In this document: positions 29,747-38,415 of the stretch, one piece after another
How the letters are laid out: each line of letters begins with the position of its first letter
Position numbering within the stretch: position 1 is the stretch's first letter
Notes under the pieces: model-generated
The model's database searches: none
Told to the model about the DNA's origin: nothing
The model's input: only the letters and a program-made list of their open reading frames with translations
Translations under genes and position numbers: made by a program
From: Desulfobacteraceae bacterium
GTDB taxonomy: Bacteria > Desulfobacterota > Desulfobacteria > Desulfobacterales > UBA5852
Assembly (NCBI GenBank): GCA_014237395.1
Contig: JABZFP010000013.1
Span: 1 to 64,000 of the forward strand
Reading direction: 5' to 3'
DNA: 64,000 nucleotides

Positions 29747-30127
29747 TGCACCCTCCTTGTTTTTCAATACCTAAACACAAGTTGGATTTATTATGACGAC
29801 AATGCACGGGGAATGAACTGAGAGGACCGGGAGCGTGGCGCCTTTAGCGGATGAACCTATGCGTGCGGCAACTGGCGAACCGATCCCATGCATCGGGTAT
29901 ACATTGCTAATCGGGTGCTGCACATGCCGGCTATAAAAACTGAGGATGGATGCTGCGGTAAGTCTTGAATGTCTGAAGAATACACGAATTAGGCAAGGAT
30001 ATCAATCACAAATAGCTCGTAACAGCATGCCATGCGCAGACAGGTGGTTCAGCAACGCTCTTGTCCGCGCAATCGAGAAGCGGGTAATGGTTCATGCGGA
30101 TCGATGGCGTTTTATAACCATTACCCA
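29747..30127. other. Spacer without recognisable features
   Basis: 381 bases between the lipoprotein start and the methyltransferase stop. Short open frames on the plus strand show no family pattern or ribosome site. No repeat or hairpin of note. Confidence 0.5.
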
Positions 30128-30973
30128 TCAAGCGATCTCCATCTGAACGATGGCATGTCCGAACTTGGGTTTGTTCTGGGGAATCAGCCGGGTGAGGATG
30201 CGGAGCGGCCAGGTCCACCGATGGCGGTGCTGGTCGATAAAAATGTCCGCACGGGTCAGGGTGAGTTTGTCGCTCCATTCTTCCATGGCCTTGTAGTCCC
30301 CGATGCCCCAGGGGCAGATAATATCCTGGCCCAGACATTGAACCGACGGGTGGACTCGCCCGCTCAAGGCACTGCCCATGACTTCAAAGAGAAAAACGGA
30401 TCGGGGAAACTTGGCGATCAGGTCCTCAAACAGGGCCTTCACCGCCTCTTCCTGGAAATACATGAGCGTGCCTTCGGCGATCAGCAGGACCTTCTGCCCG
30501 TTTTGAGGCACGATGCTGTCCAGCCAGCCGCGATCGAGGATCGACGCCGCCAGCATCCGGTAGCGATCGCTTTCTTGAAAAAACTGCTGCCGGATGTCGA
30601 TGACCTCGGCCAGGTCGACATCGATCCAGGACATGGATCCATTGTCGAGTCTGGAAAAACGCGCATCGAGGCCGCACCCCATGTTGACCACCAGTCCTTG
30701 GGGATGGGTCTCGATAAAAGCCCGCACCCCTTTGTCCAGCAGCTCCGTGCGGATGGCGATGCCGGCCTGGAGATCCTGTCGGGTCGCCGTCTTGCTCTCG
30801 GGCATGTCCGCGAAAATGGAAAAATCAAAATCGATCTTCGCCACCATATCCACTGAATAGGGGTCATCAAACAGCGGCGGTTTCATCTGCATCTCCTGCG
30901 CCCGGGCATAAACGGGAAACAGGAGGGTGGCGGGAACTCCGGAAAGCGTTTGCACCGAGACGGCAGTGGCCAT
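30128..30973 (-). CDS. Leucine-carboxyl-methyltransferase-family O-methyltransferase
   Basis: 281 residues. LVVNMGCGLDARFSRLD is the SAM-binding motif of the LCM/PPM1 family, followed by SWIDVDLAEVIDIRQQFF and LLIAEGTLMYFQEEAVKALF. Bacterial members methylate small carboxylates or polyketide intermediates. It lies 28 bases after a TetR-type regulator in the same direction and is likely controlled by it. Substrate cannot be read from the sequence. Confidence 0.82.
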   Translation of the reverse strand: MATAVSVQTLSGVPATLLFPVYARAQEMQMKPPLFDDPYSVDMVAKIDFDFSIFADMPESKTATRQDLQAGIAIRTELLDKGVRAFIETHPQGLVVNMGCGLDARFSRLDNGSMSWIDVDLAEVIDIRQQFFQESDRYRMLAASILDRGWLDSIVPQNGQKVLLIAEGTLMYFQEEAVKALFEDLIAKFPRSVFLFEVMGSALSGRVHPSVQCLGQDIICPWGIGDYKAMEEWSDKLTLTRADIFIDQHRHRWTWPLRILTRLIPQNKPKFGHAIVQMEIA

Positions 30974-31001
30974 GGGGTCTTCCTTTCCGTTGGGGGGGCG
31001 C

Positions 31002-31583
31002 TTACGGCCCCGGCGATTGAAATTCCATTTTCAACCCACTGAGAATGGCCCGGCTGCCGGTCTGCATCTTCTCTGTGATGACGGCTTCATCATATAGTCC
31101 GGGGGGCTGGATGGCCGCCTGAAACGCGAGACCGTGCGCCATGAGCCAGCGCAGGAATTGAACCATGAATATCTGGTCGTCCGACAGGCCTTTGAACGGC
31201 GGGTAATCCGCCAATGAGGCGGTGCAGCGATCCCAGATGACCTGACCGTACTCGCGATAGTGGACCACATGCCGGTCATCGTTGGCGGCCAGAAACAGTT
31301 TTTTTTCCTCGAACCCGAACATGGCATAGCCAATGCCGTGGTCATGCCAGGGATCACCGGTGCGGGTCTGAATCATGGTGTCATAAAGCAGATCCACGAT
31401 CCGTTTCACCACCTCCTCTTCCAGCACGGCCATGGATTTGAAATAGCCGTAAATCGGCTTGGTCGATGCGTTGAGCTCCTTGGCGATGCTGCGGGCCGAA
31501 AGACCGTTCCAGCCATGTTTGCGAACGATCTCGACGGCGGTCTGGACGATTTCTTCTTTATCGAACTTGAACTTGGGGGGCAT
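31002..31583 (-). CDS. TetR-family transcriptional regulator
   Basis: 193 residues. N-terminal helix-turn-helix: IVQTAVEIVRKHGWNGLSARSIAKELNASTKPIYGYFKS, a textbook TetR pattern. The C-terminal ligand domain contains a TetR_C_33-like WRxx region but is not recognised in detail. A tandem inverted-repeat operator lies 30-57 bases upstream, supporting autoregulation and control of the downstream methyltransferase. Confidence 0.9.
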   Translation of the reverse strand: MPPKFKFDKEEIVQTAVEIVRKHGWNGLSARSIAKELNASTKPIYGYFKSMAVLEEEVVKRIVDLLYDTMIQTRTGDPWHDHGIGYAMFGFEEKKLFLAANDDRHVVHYREYGQVIWDRCTASLADYPPFKGLSDDQIFMVQFLRWLMAHGLAFQAAIQPPGLYDEAVITEKMQTGSRAILSGLKMEFQSPGP

Positions 31584-31890
31584 AGGTCACTTTCAGAAAA
31601 ATCAGATTAAGTGCAACACTTGTTACGCAACGATTGTTGCTTATCAGTGATCGAATAGCCCGTCAAGTGATTTTATTTAGCAGCAGATGGGAAAATGAGG
31701 ACGGGGAGAACTGATCTTTGCGTTCAAGCCAGATGACGATGACATGACCGGCCCTTGGCAAGAAGGCTTCGATACGCGGCAATTGCCGCGAATTGACGAC
31801 CGAAAACAGCTCGGCGCCGACATCCCTGTAAAGGCATGACCGGCGCCGAAGGAGGATGATTCAATCATGGCTGCGAAAACGCATTCGCGA
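31584..31890. promoter_or_regulatory. Spacer with TetR operator and palindromes
   Basis: 307 bases. Besides the tandem operator at 31613-31640, there is a perfect 16-bp palindrome CGCGGCAATTGCCGCG at 31775-31790 and a pair of inverted GGCGCC-centred arms near 31812-31852 that could end the CARDB transcript. No gene. Confidence 0.5.
31613..31640. promoter_or_regulatory. Tandem 14-bp inverted repeats, putative TetR operator
   Basis: Two adjacent sites: GCAACACTTGTTAC and GCAACGATTGTTGC. Each is a 5-bp inverted arm around 4 bases; the second is perfect, the first has one mismatch. Back-to-back placement upstream of the regulator suits two repressor dimers. Confidence 0.65.
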
Positions 31891-32733
31891 CTACGGGCCT
31901 ACCGTGATGGACATCTTAATCGAGTTATTGTGTTCGTTGTGCTCCTTGACGTCGTCGTTGACATCCACGAAAAATTCCAGCACGTACTTTCCGGGGCGTG
32001 AGGTGTTCCACAACCTGGAAACCACATACTGCTGGCTCTGGGGGGTGGTGACGTCCAGGTGGCCGACCGATCCCATGATCCTGGGCTGGCTTTCACCGCC
32101 GATGCGCACGCCGATCTTGAAGGATCCGGCCGGAATATCGCCGATATTATTGAGGGTGGCCGTCACCCGAATCTGATCATTGACGGTGGGGTTGGCCGGT
32201 TCCACGCGGGGGTTTATCAGCGTGAGATCCGGCAGGATGTCCTTGACCCTGAAGTCCGTGAATTTCTCGTTATTATTTTCATTGCTTTCCGCCACAGTCC
32301 CATTGGCATCCGCGATAAAAGCCACCCGGAAATTACCGGGCTGGGCCATATGCTGATAACGGGTGATGGTGTGAACCGCATTGGGTGCCAACGCCGGCAC
32401 CGGGAACAACTGCGGGCTCGACTCCCCGCCCACGCGGATACCGCCCTGGGACGCCGCCGATGCCGCCAGCCCATTGTTGAGGACCTTGGCGGTAAAGCGC
32501 ACCGTATCTCCCTTTTTGGGGTTGGCCGGATAAAGCTGCATGGCCGTGATCGTGAGATCGGGTTTGGGCCTCTGAATATTGCCGGTATCGATCTTTTCAG
32601 GTGTCTGGACGACTTTGGGCGCCTGCCGCAGGTCGCCCGGCTTGATTTTCCTGACGTCGGCGCTGTGGGCCGTCATGGCCAAACTGGAAACCAGCATGCC
32701 CACCGAGACCATTAGCATGAGTCGCTTCAACAT
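31891..32733 (-). CDS. Secreted protein with two CARDB domains
   Basis: 280 residues from the ATG at 32733 with an AAAGGA site upstream. Signal peptide at residues 1-25 (LMLMVSVGMLVSSLAMTAHS). Two CARDB-type beta-sandwich repeats follow, PDLTITAMQLYPANPKKGDTV at about 60-150 and PDLTLINPRVEPANPTVNDQI at about 165-275. Each ends in the same way (VAESNENNN, VKEHNEHNNS). Such domains mediate adhesion or cell-surface assembly. No enzymatic domain. Confidence 0.88.
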   Translation of the reverse strand: MLKRLMLMVSVGMLVSSLAMTAHSADVRKIKPGDLRQAPKVVQTPEKIDTGNIQRPKPDLTITAMQLYPANPKKGDTVRFTAKVLNNGLAASAASQGGIRVGGESSPQLFPVPALAPNAVHTITRYQHMAQPGNFRVAFIADANGTVAESNENNNEKFTDFRVKDILPDLTLINPRVEPANPTVNDQIRVTATLNNIGDIPAGSFKIGVRIGGESQPRIMGSVGHLDVTTPQSQQYVVSRLWNTSRPGKYVLEFFVDVNDDVKEHNEHNNSIKMSITVGP

Positions 32734-32737
32734 GAGC

Positions 32738-33025
32738 TTATGTCCTTTCTCCAAAGATGATGCTGCGGTTTAAGGTTTCGGTTTCAAAAGCGTCCTGCCG
32801 ATTGTTTTTCACTTCGTTGATCATTGGTAGCGCGGGCCTCAGAAAAGGTTCAAAAAGGGCCTGAAATTTTTGGGCTTGCCAAAGCAAAACGAGCCTTGCA
32901 TAATGAGTTGTCTCCATCCTGAACGCCAACAAGTCCGGACTGTTACCTGCTGCCCGCACTTCAGCGCTTGACGATGCATTTCTGCTTATAAGCTCATCGC
33001 GAATTCTTGCCGCTGCCATAGACAT
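32738..33025 (-). CDS. Small hypothetical protein, weakly supported
   Basis: About 93-95 residues. A purine-rich GGGAGCGGGAG site precedes two possible ATG codons (33025, 33019). It ends 4 bases before the CARDB start, as expected for a first gene of an operon. I recognise no family; the sequence is mainly helical in character. It could be a chance frame. Confidence 0.35.
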   Translation of the reverse strand: MSMAAARIRDELISRNASSSAEVRAAGNSPDLLAFRMETTHYARLVLLWQAQKFQALFEPFLRPALPMINEVKNNRQDAFETETLNRSIIFGERT

Positions 33026-33084
33026 CTCCCGCTCCCTTCTGCGACAACCCAACGGTCATGTCTATTTGCAACGGGAGTCAAAAC

Positions 33085-34788
33085 ATGAGGGAGATTTGTC
33101 GCATGAATTCCACTGCCGACTGTAAAAACCTGTTGGAATGCGCCATCTACTGGGAAAGGGCCGAGGCTGACCGCATTTGGCTGACGCAGCCCATGGGCGG
33201 CGGCAACGCCAATATCAAGACCTGGACGTGGGCCGAGGCTGTTGGCGAGGCCCGGAGGATGGCCGCCTATCTGAAAAGATTAGATCTGCCCAAGCGCAGC
33301 AGCATGGCCCTGTGTTCCAAGAACTGCGCCTACTGGCTGATGGCGGATCTGGCCATTTGGATGGCTGGTCATGTCAGCGTTCCCATCTTTCCCATCCTGA
33401 CGGCGGATATTGTCACCTACATTATCGAACATTCCGAAGCGAAACTGCTGTTTGCAGGGAAACTCGACCCGGTTTGGGACGAGATGAAGAAGGGCGTTCC
33501 GGCCAACATGAAAACGGTGGCTTTTCCGTTAGCGCCCGAAAACAAATACGAACAGTGGCAGGACATCGTCGATAGTCATGAACCGCTTATCGAAACCGTG
33601 GCCTGCCCTCCAGGTGAAACGGCAACTGTTATCTATACGTCTGGAAGCACCGGCCGGCCAAAAGGGGCCATGATTTCATTCGAAGCCATGTACTATGGCG
33701 CCAAAGGCTTGTGTGAAGTAGTAGATGTGGATTGCAGCGACAGGGGGCTCTCCTATCTGCCCCTGGCGCACGCTTTCGAGAGGTTGGGCGAAGCCCTCTC
33801 ACTTTATGTCGGCAGCCAGTTATTCTTTGCAGAATCGCTGGACACATTCCTTGATGATTTGAAACGGGCACGCCCTACCCTGTTTGCATCAGTGCCTCGG
33901 TTGTGGCTCAAGTTTCAACTCGGTATTTTTGAGAAGATGCCGCCTTATAAGCTGGACCGGCTCCTTAAAATTCCTGTTCTCAACAGCGTCATAAAAAAGA
34001 AAATAATGAAACAGCTGGGGTTGGATCAGGTCCGGTTTGCCGTCTCCGGCTCCGCACCTATTCCCAAGGAAATAATCACGTGGTATCGGCGTTTGGGACT
34101 CGAACTAATGGAGGGTTACGGGATGACAGAAAACTTTTCCTACTCCCACATCAGCAGATCGGGTGAAGTCCGCCCCGGTTATGTGGGTACACCCTGCCCC
34201 GGCGTGGAACAGAAAATCAGCGATGATGGTGAGGTGTTGGTCAAGAGCCCCTGTAACATGAAAGGCTATTTCAAAAAGCCGGAGTTGAAAGAAACCATTT
34301 TCACGAAAGACGGTTTTTTCAGGACGGGTGATCTGGGAGAGTTGGACGAAATGGGACGCCTGAAGATCACCGGCCGGGCCAAAGAATTGTTCAAAACCTC
34401 CAAGGGCAAGTACGTGGCGCCGGCCCCCATCGAAAACGCATTGTCAAACCATCCCCTGGTGGAAGCCTGCTACGTTACCGGGGCTGGATTTCATCAGCCT
34501 TACGGTGTGGTGATGCTCAGCGAAGAAGCACGCCAAAAGGCTTCCAGAGGCGACAGGCAGTCGCTTGAAATAGGATTGTTGGAATTGATTACTGAGGTCA
34601 ACAAGGTATTGCCGAATTTTGAACAACTGGCGTTTCTGGCCATAGCCAATGATGTCTGGAGCGCGGAAAACGGATTTCTAACGCCGACCCTGAAAATCAA
34701 ACGCAAGGTTCTGGATGCCACCTACGGCCCCTTTGCCCATAAATGGTTTGCCATGAAGCGGCCTGTTGTCTGGCAGGCCGACTTGTGA
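33085..34788 (+). CDS. AMP-forming acyl-CoA synthetase (long-chain type)
   Basis: 567 residues. P-loop IYTSGSTGRPKGAM, the YLPLAHAFERLGE segment, the GYGMTE motif and RTGDLGELDEMGRLKITGRAKE hinge mark the ANL adenylating superfamily, long-chain fatty acyl-CoA ligase branch. It activates a carboxylate to acyl-AMP, then acyl-CoA. The ATG at 33085 has GGGAG 7 bases upstream; 33103 is also possible. It stands alone on the plus strand, so the substrate is not suggested by neighbours. Confidence 0.88.
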   Translation: MREICRMNSTADCKNLLECAIYWERAEADRIWLTQPMGGGNANIKTWTWAEAVGEARRMAAYLKRLDLPKRSSMALCSKNCAYWLMADLAIWMAGHVSVPIFPILTADIVTYIIEHSEAKLLFAGKLDPVWDEMKKGVPANMKTVAFPLAPENKYEQWQDIVDSHEPLIETVACPPGETATVIYTSGSTGRPKGAMISFEAMYYGAKGLCEVVDVDCSDRGLSYLPLAHAFERLGEALSLYVGSQLFFAESLDTFLDDLKRARPTLFASVPRLWLKFQLGIFEKMPPYKLDRLLKIPVLNSVIKKKIMKQLGLDQVRFAVSGSAPIPKEIITWYRRLGLELMEGYGMTENFSYSHISRSGEVRPGYVGTPCPGVEQKISDDGEVLVKSPCNMKGYFKKPELKETIFTKDGFFRTGDLGELDEMGRLKITGRAKELFKTSKGKYVAPAPIENALSNHPLVEACYVTGAGFHQPYGVVMLSEEARQKASRGDRQSLEIGLLELITEVNKVLPNFEQLAFLAIANDVWSAENGFLTPTLKIKRKVLDATYGPFAHKWFAMKRPVVWQADL

Positions 34789-34806
34789 GCGGCCAAAGAT
34801 CGTCGA

Positions 34807-35232
34807 TTACCCATTTTGCATCGGTCGCTTTTTGCCGCGCATCCTCTTTCGCAGCTCCTGGAACTGTTCTATCTGTTCGGGCGTCAAAATGGATTCGATT
34901 TGCCTGTCGGTTTCTTCATGAATGACCCGCATCTGTTCCCGCATTGCACGTCGGTCGCCACCAGACGACGATTCCGAAAACAGTTTTTGTCGCTTCTCTG
35001 CCTGTGCTTCAAGGATGGGCCGGATTTGATTCGCCTGATCGTCAGACAGCGCCAGTTCTTCCGTGAGATGGCTGAGCATTTTTTCCGGGTCAGAGCCCCG
35101 GCGGCCCTCAAAAGAAAAAGCATTCGCGACCAGGATGGTGCTTATCAGGCATATGGCCAAGGTGATGAGCAGAATCTGAATGATCGCCCTGGATGCGCTC
35201 TCACTCTGTACGGGTGTTTCAACGGGTCTCAT
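34807..35232 (-). CDS. Spy/CpxP-like periplasmic protein with membrane anchor
   Basis: 141 residues. A single hydrophobic helix (residues 17-38) is followed by a helical domain with LALSDDQANQIRPILEAQAEKRQKLF and the repeat motif ESILTPEQIEQFQEL, the LTxxQ signature of Spy/CpxP proteins. These act as periplasmic chaperones or metal and stress sensors. No visible two-component partner in the window. It converges on the acyl-CoA synthetase gene. Confidence 0.78.
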   Translation of the reverse strand: MRPVETPVQSESASRAIIQILLITLAICLISTILVANAFSFEGRRGSDPEKMLSHLTEELALSDDQANQIRPILEAQAEKRQKLFSESSSGGDRRAMREQMRVIHEETDRQIESILTPEQIEQFQELRKRMRGKKRPMQNG

Positions 35233-35529
35233 ACGAATTTTCCTTTCTCTTTGGTAAAACGGTTTTCACACACAGAAAATGGCATCAGCCCTTTCCATGC
35301 AAAGGGGGCTTCCTGCTACCATAGGTCGAATGAAAACCAAAATCGGTTACAAGGAAATGTAGACCACCATAACAGACTTATGCCCACCACCTAGCGCGCT
35401 TGGATGCTCTTCGGCGTTTTTTTAGGGTCAGGAAAAATGATCATGCAGGGCGTAATGAGATGGTTTAGGGACAGTTAGGGCTCCCACAAAGCCTGAAACC
35501 TCGGGGGCTCCCTTGAAAGGGGCTTGAAA

Positions 35530-35571
35530 TACGGTTTTTGAATGTACGGTTTTTGAATGTACGGTTTTTTT
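35530..35571. repeat. 15-bp tandem repeat
   Basis: The unit TACGGTTTTTGAATG occurs twice exactly, then a third time truncated. It abuts the left side of the structured repeat copy B. Confidence 0.85.
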
Positions 35572-35576
35572 ATTTC

Positions 35577-35756
35577 CCTTTGACCCGCGCCGAGCATCGG
35601 CGATGCGGACGGGAATAAGCGCGCGGACTGTTTGAGCCCGCCGAAAGGCGGGGGAGTTTCCGCGTGCTCCGGCCGCAGCGACGACGCGCAGGGCTAAGCG
35701 GGACAAGGGCGTGCTTTTTTGCTTCGTTTTCTGTCACGGGACAGAAAATGAAGAAA
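35577..35756. repeat. Structured 180-bp dispersed repeat, copy B
   Basis: Same orientation and length as copy A. Outer stem 35619-35627 with 35659-35667, inner hairpin 35637-35652 with GAAA loop, terminal hairpin 35727-35748 with loop ACGG. Two base pairs of the terminal hairpin differ from copy A on both sides, conserving the pairing. Confidence 0.85.
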
Positions 35757-35969
35757 CCCTTTCATAAAAGCACTCCTGATCGGTCGAATTTCTCCGGGTC
35801 CTCCACCAGAGGTGGTGGGTTTAGGATAAAAATAAGGGGGGGTATTTTTTTACACTTTAACCGCTTTGCGTTGTATCTGACTGCGGCAACATATCGGAAC
35901 TTGTTCATCGATATAAAGGCAAGGTCTTGGCGACCCTGCCTTTAATACGAATCATGGCCGGCTATTCGT

Positions 35970-36114
35970 TAGTGTCCTTCCAGAAACGAGGGATTTTGGT
36001 CGAGATCAAGGCATGCGAAAAATTTTACCGCAGGCATATAATTGATATTTCGAGGATAAAATTTTGAGCATAACGCCGATATCGGGCAAAATGGCCATTT
36101 CTGGGCGGACAATA
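35970..36114. mobile_element. MITE-like element with terminal inverted repeats
   Basis: The ends are imperfect inverted copies of each other over about 37 bases: both begin TA-TGTCC, continue CCAGAAA, then ATTTTG and end near GATATC or GAGATC. Length 145, no coding capacity. It lies directly beside the stop of the gene at 36116. No transposase in the window. Confidence 0.5.
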
Positions 36115-36115
36115 G

Positions 36116-36412
36116 TTAGCCGGTCATGTGCTTCAGCAACTCATCGATTTCCTTCATTGTCGCAACCGGATGGGTTTCAAAGAGGACATAAGGGACATAC
36201 TGCTCGGTCATCTTCATGACCTCCACATTGGATCCTTCCACGATGGAATACCCCCTGCCCTCCGAGGTAAAAGCGCCCCAGTCCTTGAGGATTCCATTCT
36301 TCTGATCCTGCCTGATCAACCCCATCAATAAACTCCAACCGGCGCCGCGTTCCTTTGGATCGACCGGAATCTGCGATGGATCAAGGCTCCACATTAGAAG
36401 ATACTTGCCCAT
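36116..36412 (-). CDS. Small conserved-looking protein of unknown function
   Basis: 98 residues from an ATG with a GGAGG site. MGKYLLMWSLDPSQIPVDPKE, then KDWGAFTSEGRGYSIVEGSN and YVPYVLFETHPVATMKEIDELL. The pattern of short strands and helices resembles a ferredoxin-like (dimeric alpha-beta barrel) small protein such as YCII or muconolactone-isomerase-like families, but I do not recognise a specific one. Single gene. Confidence 0.6.
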   Translation of the reverse strand: MGKYLLMWSLDPSQIPVDPKERGAGWSLLMGLIRQDQKNGILKDWGAFTSEGRGYSIVEGSNVEVMKMTEQYVPYVLFETHPVATMKEIDELLKHMTG

Positions 36413-36987
36413 TTTTATCCTCCTCTATCGTTGGATGGTTTATTTCTCGATGGTTATCGCGTCATGGATCCGCCTCCAAAGGGACAAAATGGTGTCCCTT
36501 GGAGGCGCACTATGGGGATTTTCAAAGGCTTCATTTTATCGCTTTTCATTATTCCAGAAACGGCAACCAGCTTGTAAATGACGTCGATGGTATCCAATGG
36601 GCAAGACCCCGGAGAAACTGTGGTCAATAAGACCAACCCGATGGAGATTGCGGGTATGAGGAAGAGTCGAATGGATTACCAGACAGGAGAAATGAACGGC
36701 GGCATTTAATGGAAACGGAAGGACAAAATGTGCGCTAACAATTAATACTCGAATTTAATATCAGCTTGCAGAATGTCAATTGTTCCTATCATCAATATTA
36801 TTTCCATCTAACGTTTCGACTTCAACTTTTTGCAATTACAACATTTTTTAATCACATGACAGAATCACAGCGGTATGGCCGCGCGGCATGGAATGAGGGG
36901 TATTCGATATCCCGAATTCAATTTTGCGATGCCCGGATATTGTGGTAAAAACAGGTCCATTCTTCGTGTTGGGCAAGGAACTGGATC
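36413..36987. other. 575-base spacer
   Basis: The right half (36720-36860) is strongly AT-rich. A 60-residue minus-strand frame at 36454-36636 has no ribosome site or family pattern. The promoter of the acyltransferase is probably in the AT-rich part, but no pair of boxes is convincing. Confidence 0.45.
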
Positions 36988-38130
36988 ATGAGCGCCCCTT
37001 TGACAACAAATCGAATCCTGTTCATCGACATCGCTCGCTTTTACGCCATTGCGCTGGTTTTTTATGGTCACTTCATCGAAGAATTGATGCTGCTGGAAAA
37101 CCCGGTGGCCGCCAGCCAGTACAAATTTATCTACGCTTTCCATATGGTGCTGTTTATCGTTCTGGCAGGTTACGTTGCCAAAGAAGGCGATGTCGATTGG
37201 GATGTCAGAACGTTTTTGAAGCATCGATTTTTCAGTCGGTTATTGCCCTATATCTTTTTCACACTGCTGATGATGATTCCGCCGGTTTTTCTCGACGGTA
37301 AATTTTTCGGTCTGGAGCTGCCCAGCTTCGACGGCTATGCCACGGGGCTCGTAAACACCGCTTTCGGTCTCCCCTCGTTTTGTATTCCCTCCTGGTTCCT
37401 GATGCTGATCATCGGCGTAGAATTGGTTCACTATGCCGCTTTCCGGTATGTGCGAAAGTCCGATGGAAGGATCTTGACGGCCGCCGTCGTATTTTATGCG
37501 GTGGGGTATCTGCTCAACCTGAAACTCGATATCTTCAACCCGCTGAAAGGTCGTACCGTGGGATGGAACTATTTCTTCATCCACGAAGCGATAACCTTAT
37601 ACGGCTTTTATCTGGTGGGTATCTACCTCCGACGCAGGCAAATTTTTCTGGATCGGCTATCGGTAAAAATCTTATTGCCGGGGGCTGTCGTCTCGTTTCT
37701 AATTGTCTTGTTGACCTACCAGCTGAACACGGGACCGTTTACGTTTCACCTCTATAACGATGTGGTCATTTTGTTCGCTTCGCACGGCCACATGCTGCTC
37801 TTTCCCCTGACCGCCATTGCCGGCTGCGCCCTTGTGCTTCTGATCGCCGGTATGACCCGCAGACAGAAAACAATGGTCTGGCTGGGGCAAAACACGCTGA
37901 TCCTCATGTGCCTGAACGGCATTTTCTACCACTACATCAATCCACCCGTTTCCAAATGGGTGATGGCCAACCTTCCCCACTCCGCCCTGAGCATTTTTGG
38001 CGTCGGCTGTGCCATGACTGCCGCAAGCCTGGCCCTGTGCATCCCCTTTGTATGGATGTTCAATCGGTTGGTGCCCCAGCTGGTCGGTAAACCCAAAAGG
38101 AAGGGACCGCTTGTAGGCAGCCTTATTTGA
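36988..38130 (+). CDS. Membrane acyltransferase, acyltransferase-3 family
   Basis: 380 residues with about ten hydrophobic segments. RILFIDIARFYAIALVFYGHFIEE near the N-terminus fits the family pattern (DxxR...H), and AFHMVLFIVLAGY follows as helix 2. Members transfer acyl groups to sugars of lipopolysaccharide, exopolysaccharide or glycolipids. No sugar-synthesis genes are nearby, so the acceptor is unknown. The ATG is 22 bases after a GGGCAAGGA region. Confidence 0.82.
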   Translation: MSAPLTTNRILFIDIARFYAIALVFYGHFIEELMLLENPVAASQYKFIYAFHMVLFIVLAGYVAKEGDVDWDVRTFLKHRFFSRLLPYIFFTLLMMIPPVFLDGKFFGLELPSFDGYATGLVNTAFGLPSFCIPSWFLMLIIGVELVHYAAFRYVRKSDGRILTAAVVFYAVGYLLNLKLDIFNPLKGRTVGWNYFFIHEAITLYGFYLVGIYLRRRQIFLDRLSVKILLPGAVVSFLIVLLTYQLNTGPFTFHLYNDVVILFASHGHMLLFPLTAIAGCALVLLIAGMTRRQKTMVWLGQNTLILMCLNGIFYHYINPPVSKWVMANLPHSALSIFGVGCAMTAASLALCIPFVWMFNRLVPQLVGKPKRKGPLVGSLI

Positions 38131-38415
38131 AGGGAGTGGGTGTCGTAATGGAGATGCTGCCGCCGCTCAACACCCCGAAAAATCCGCATCGACCGCTTTG
38201 AACCGGTCCATTATGTCGAGATGACAGCTTGGATCTCCATCAATACATCAACGGGAAGCTATTGAATGTCCAAGCGCATGAATGTGGCGGCACCCCGCAA
38301 CTGAACATGCCGCAACGCGGACCGATCGCTGTCGGCTTTGGATGGTATGAACTTATCGGTAAAGGAACGGCGTGCACGCCGTGGCCTTTGACTGCCGTCA
38401 GCCAGCAAGAAACAT
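38131..38415. other. Convergent spacer between acyltransferase and AOR
   Basis: 285 bases. A perfect 16-bp palindrome ACGGCGTGCACGCCGT (38367-38382) flanked by AAAGG and CCTTT could act as a bidirectional terminator, though no T run follows on either side. Confidence 0.4.

Larger units (their letters stand above)
35233..36115. other. 883-base gene-free, repeat-dense region
   Basis: Holds a 15-bp tandem repeat (35530-35571), copy B of the structured repeat (35577-35756) and a 145-base element with terminal inverted repeats (35970-36114). The minus-strand open frame over 35428-35706 is an artefact of the structured repeat. Confidence 0.75.

Noticed and set aside
35428..35706. A 92-codon minus-strand open frame with repeated KTVHS
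   Set aside because: It is produced by the tandem repeat and the structured repeat. The stems, not codons, are conserved between the two repeat copies.
36454..36636. 60-codon minus-strand frame
   Set aside because: No ribosome site or recognisable domain; left as spacer.
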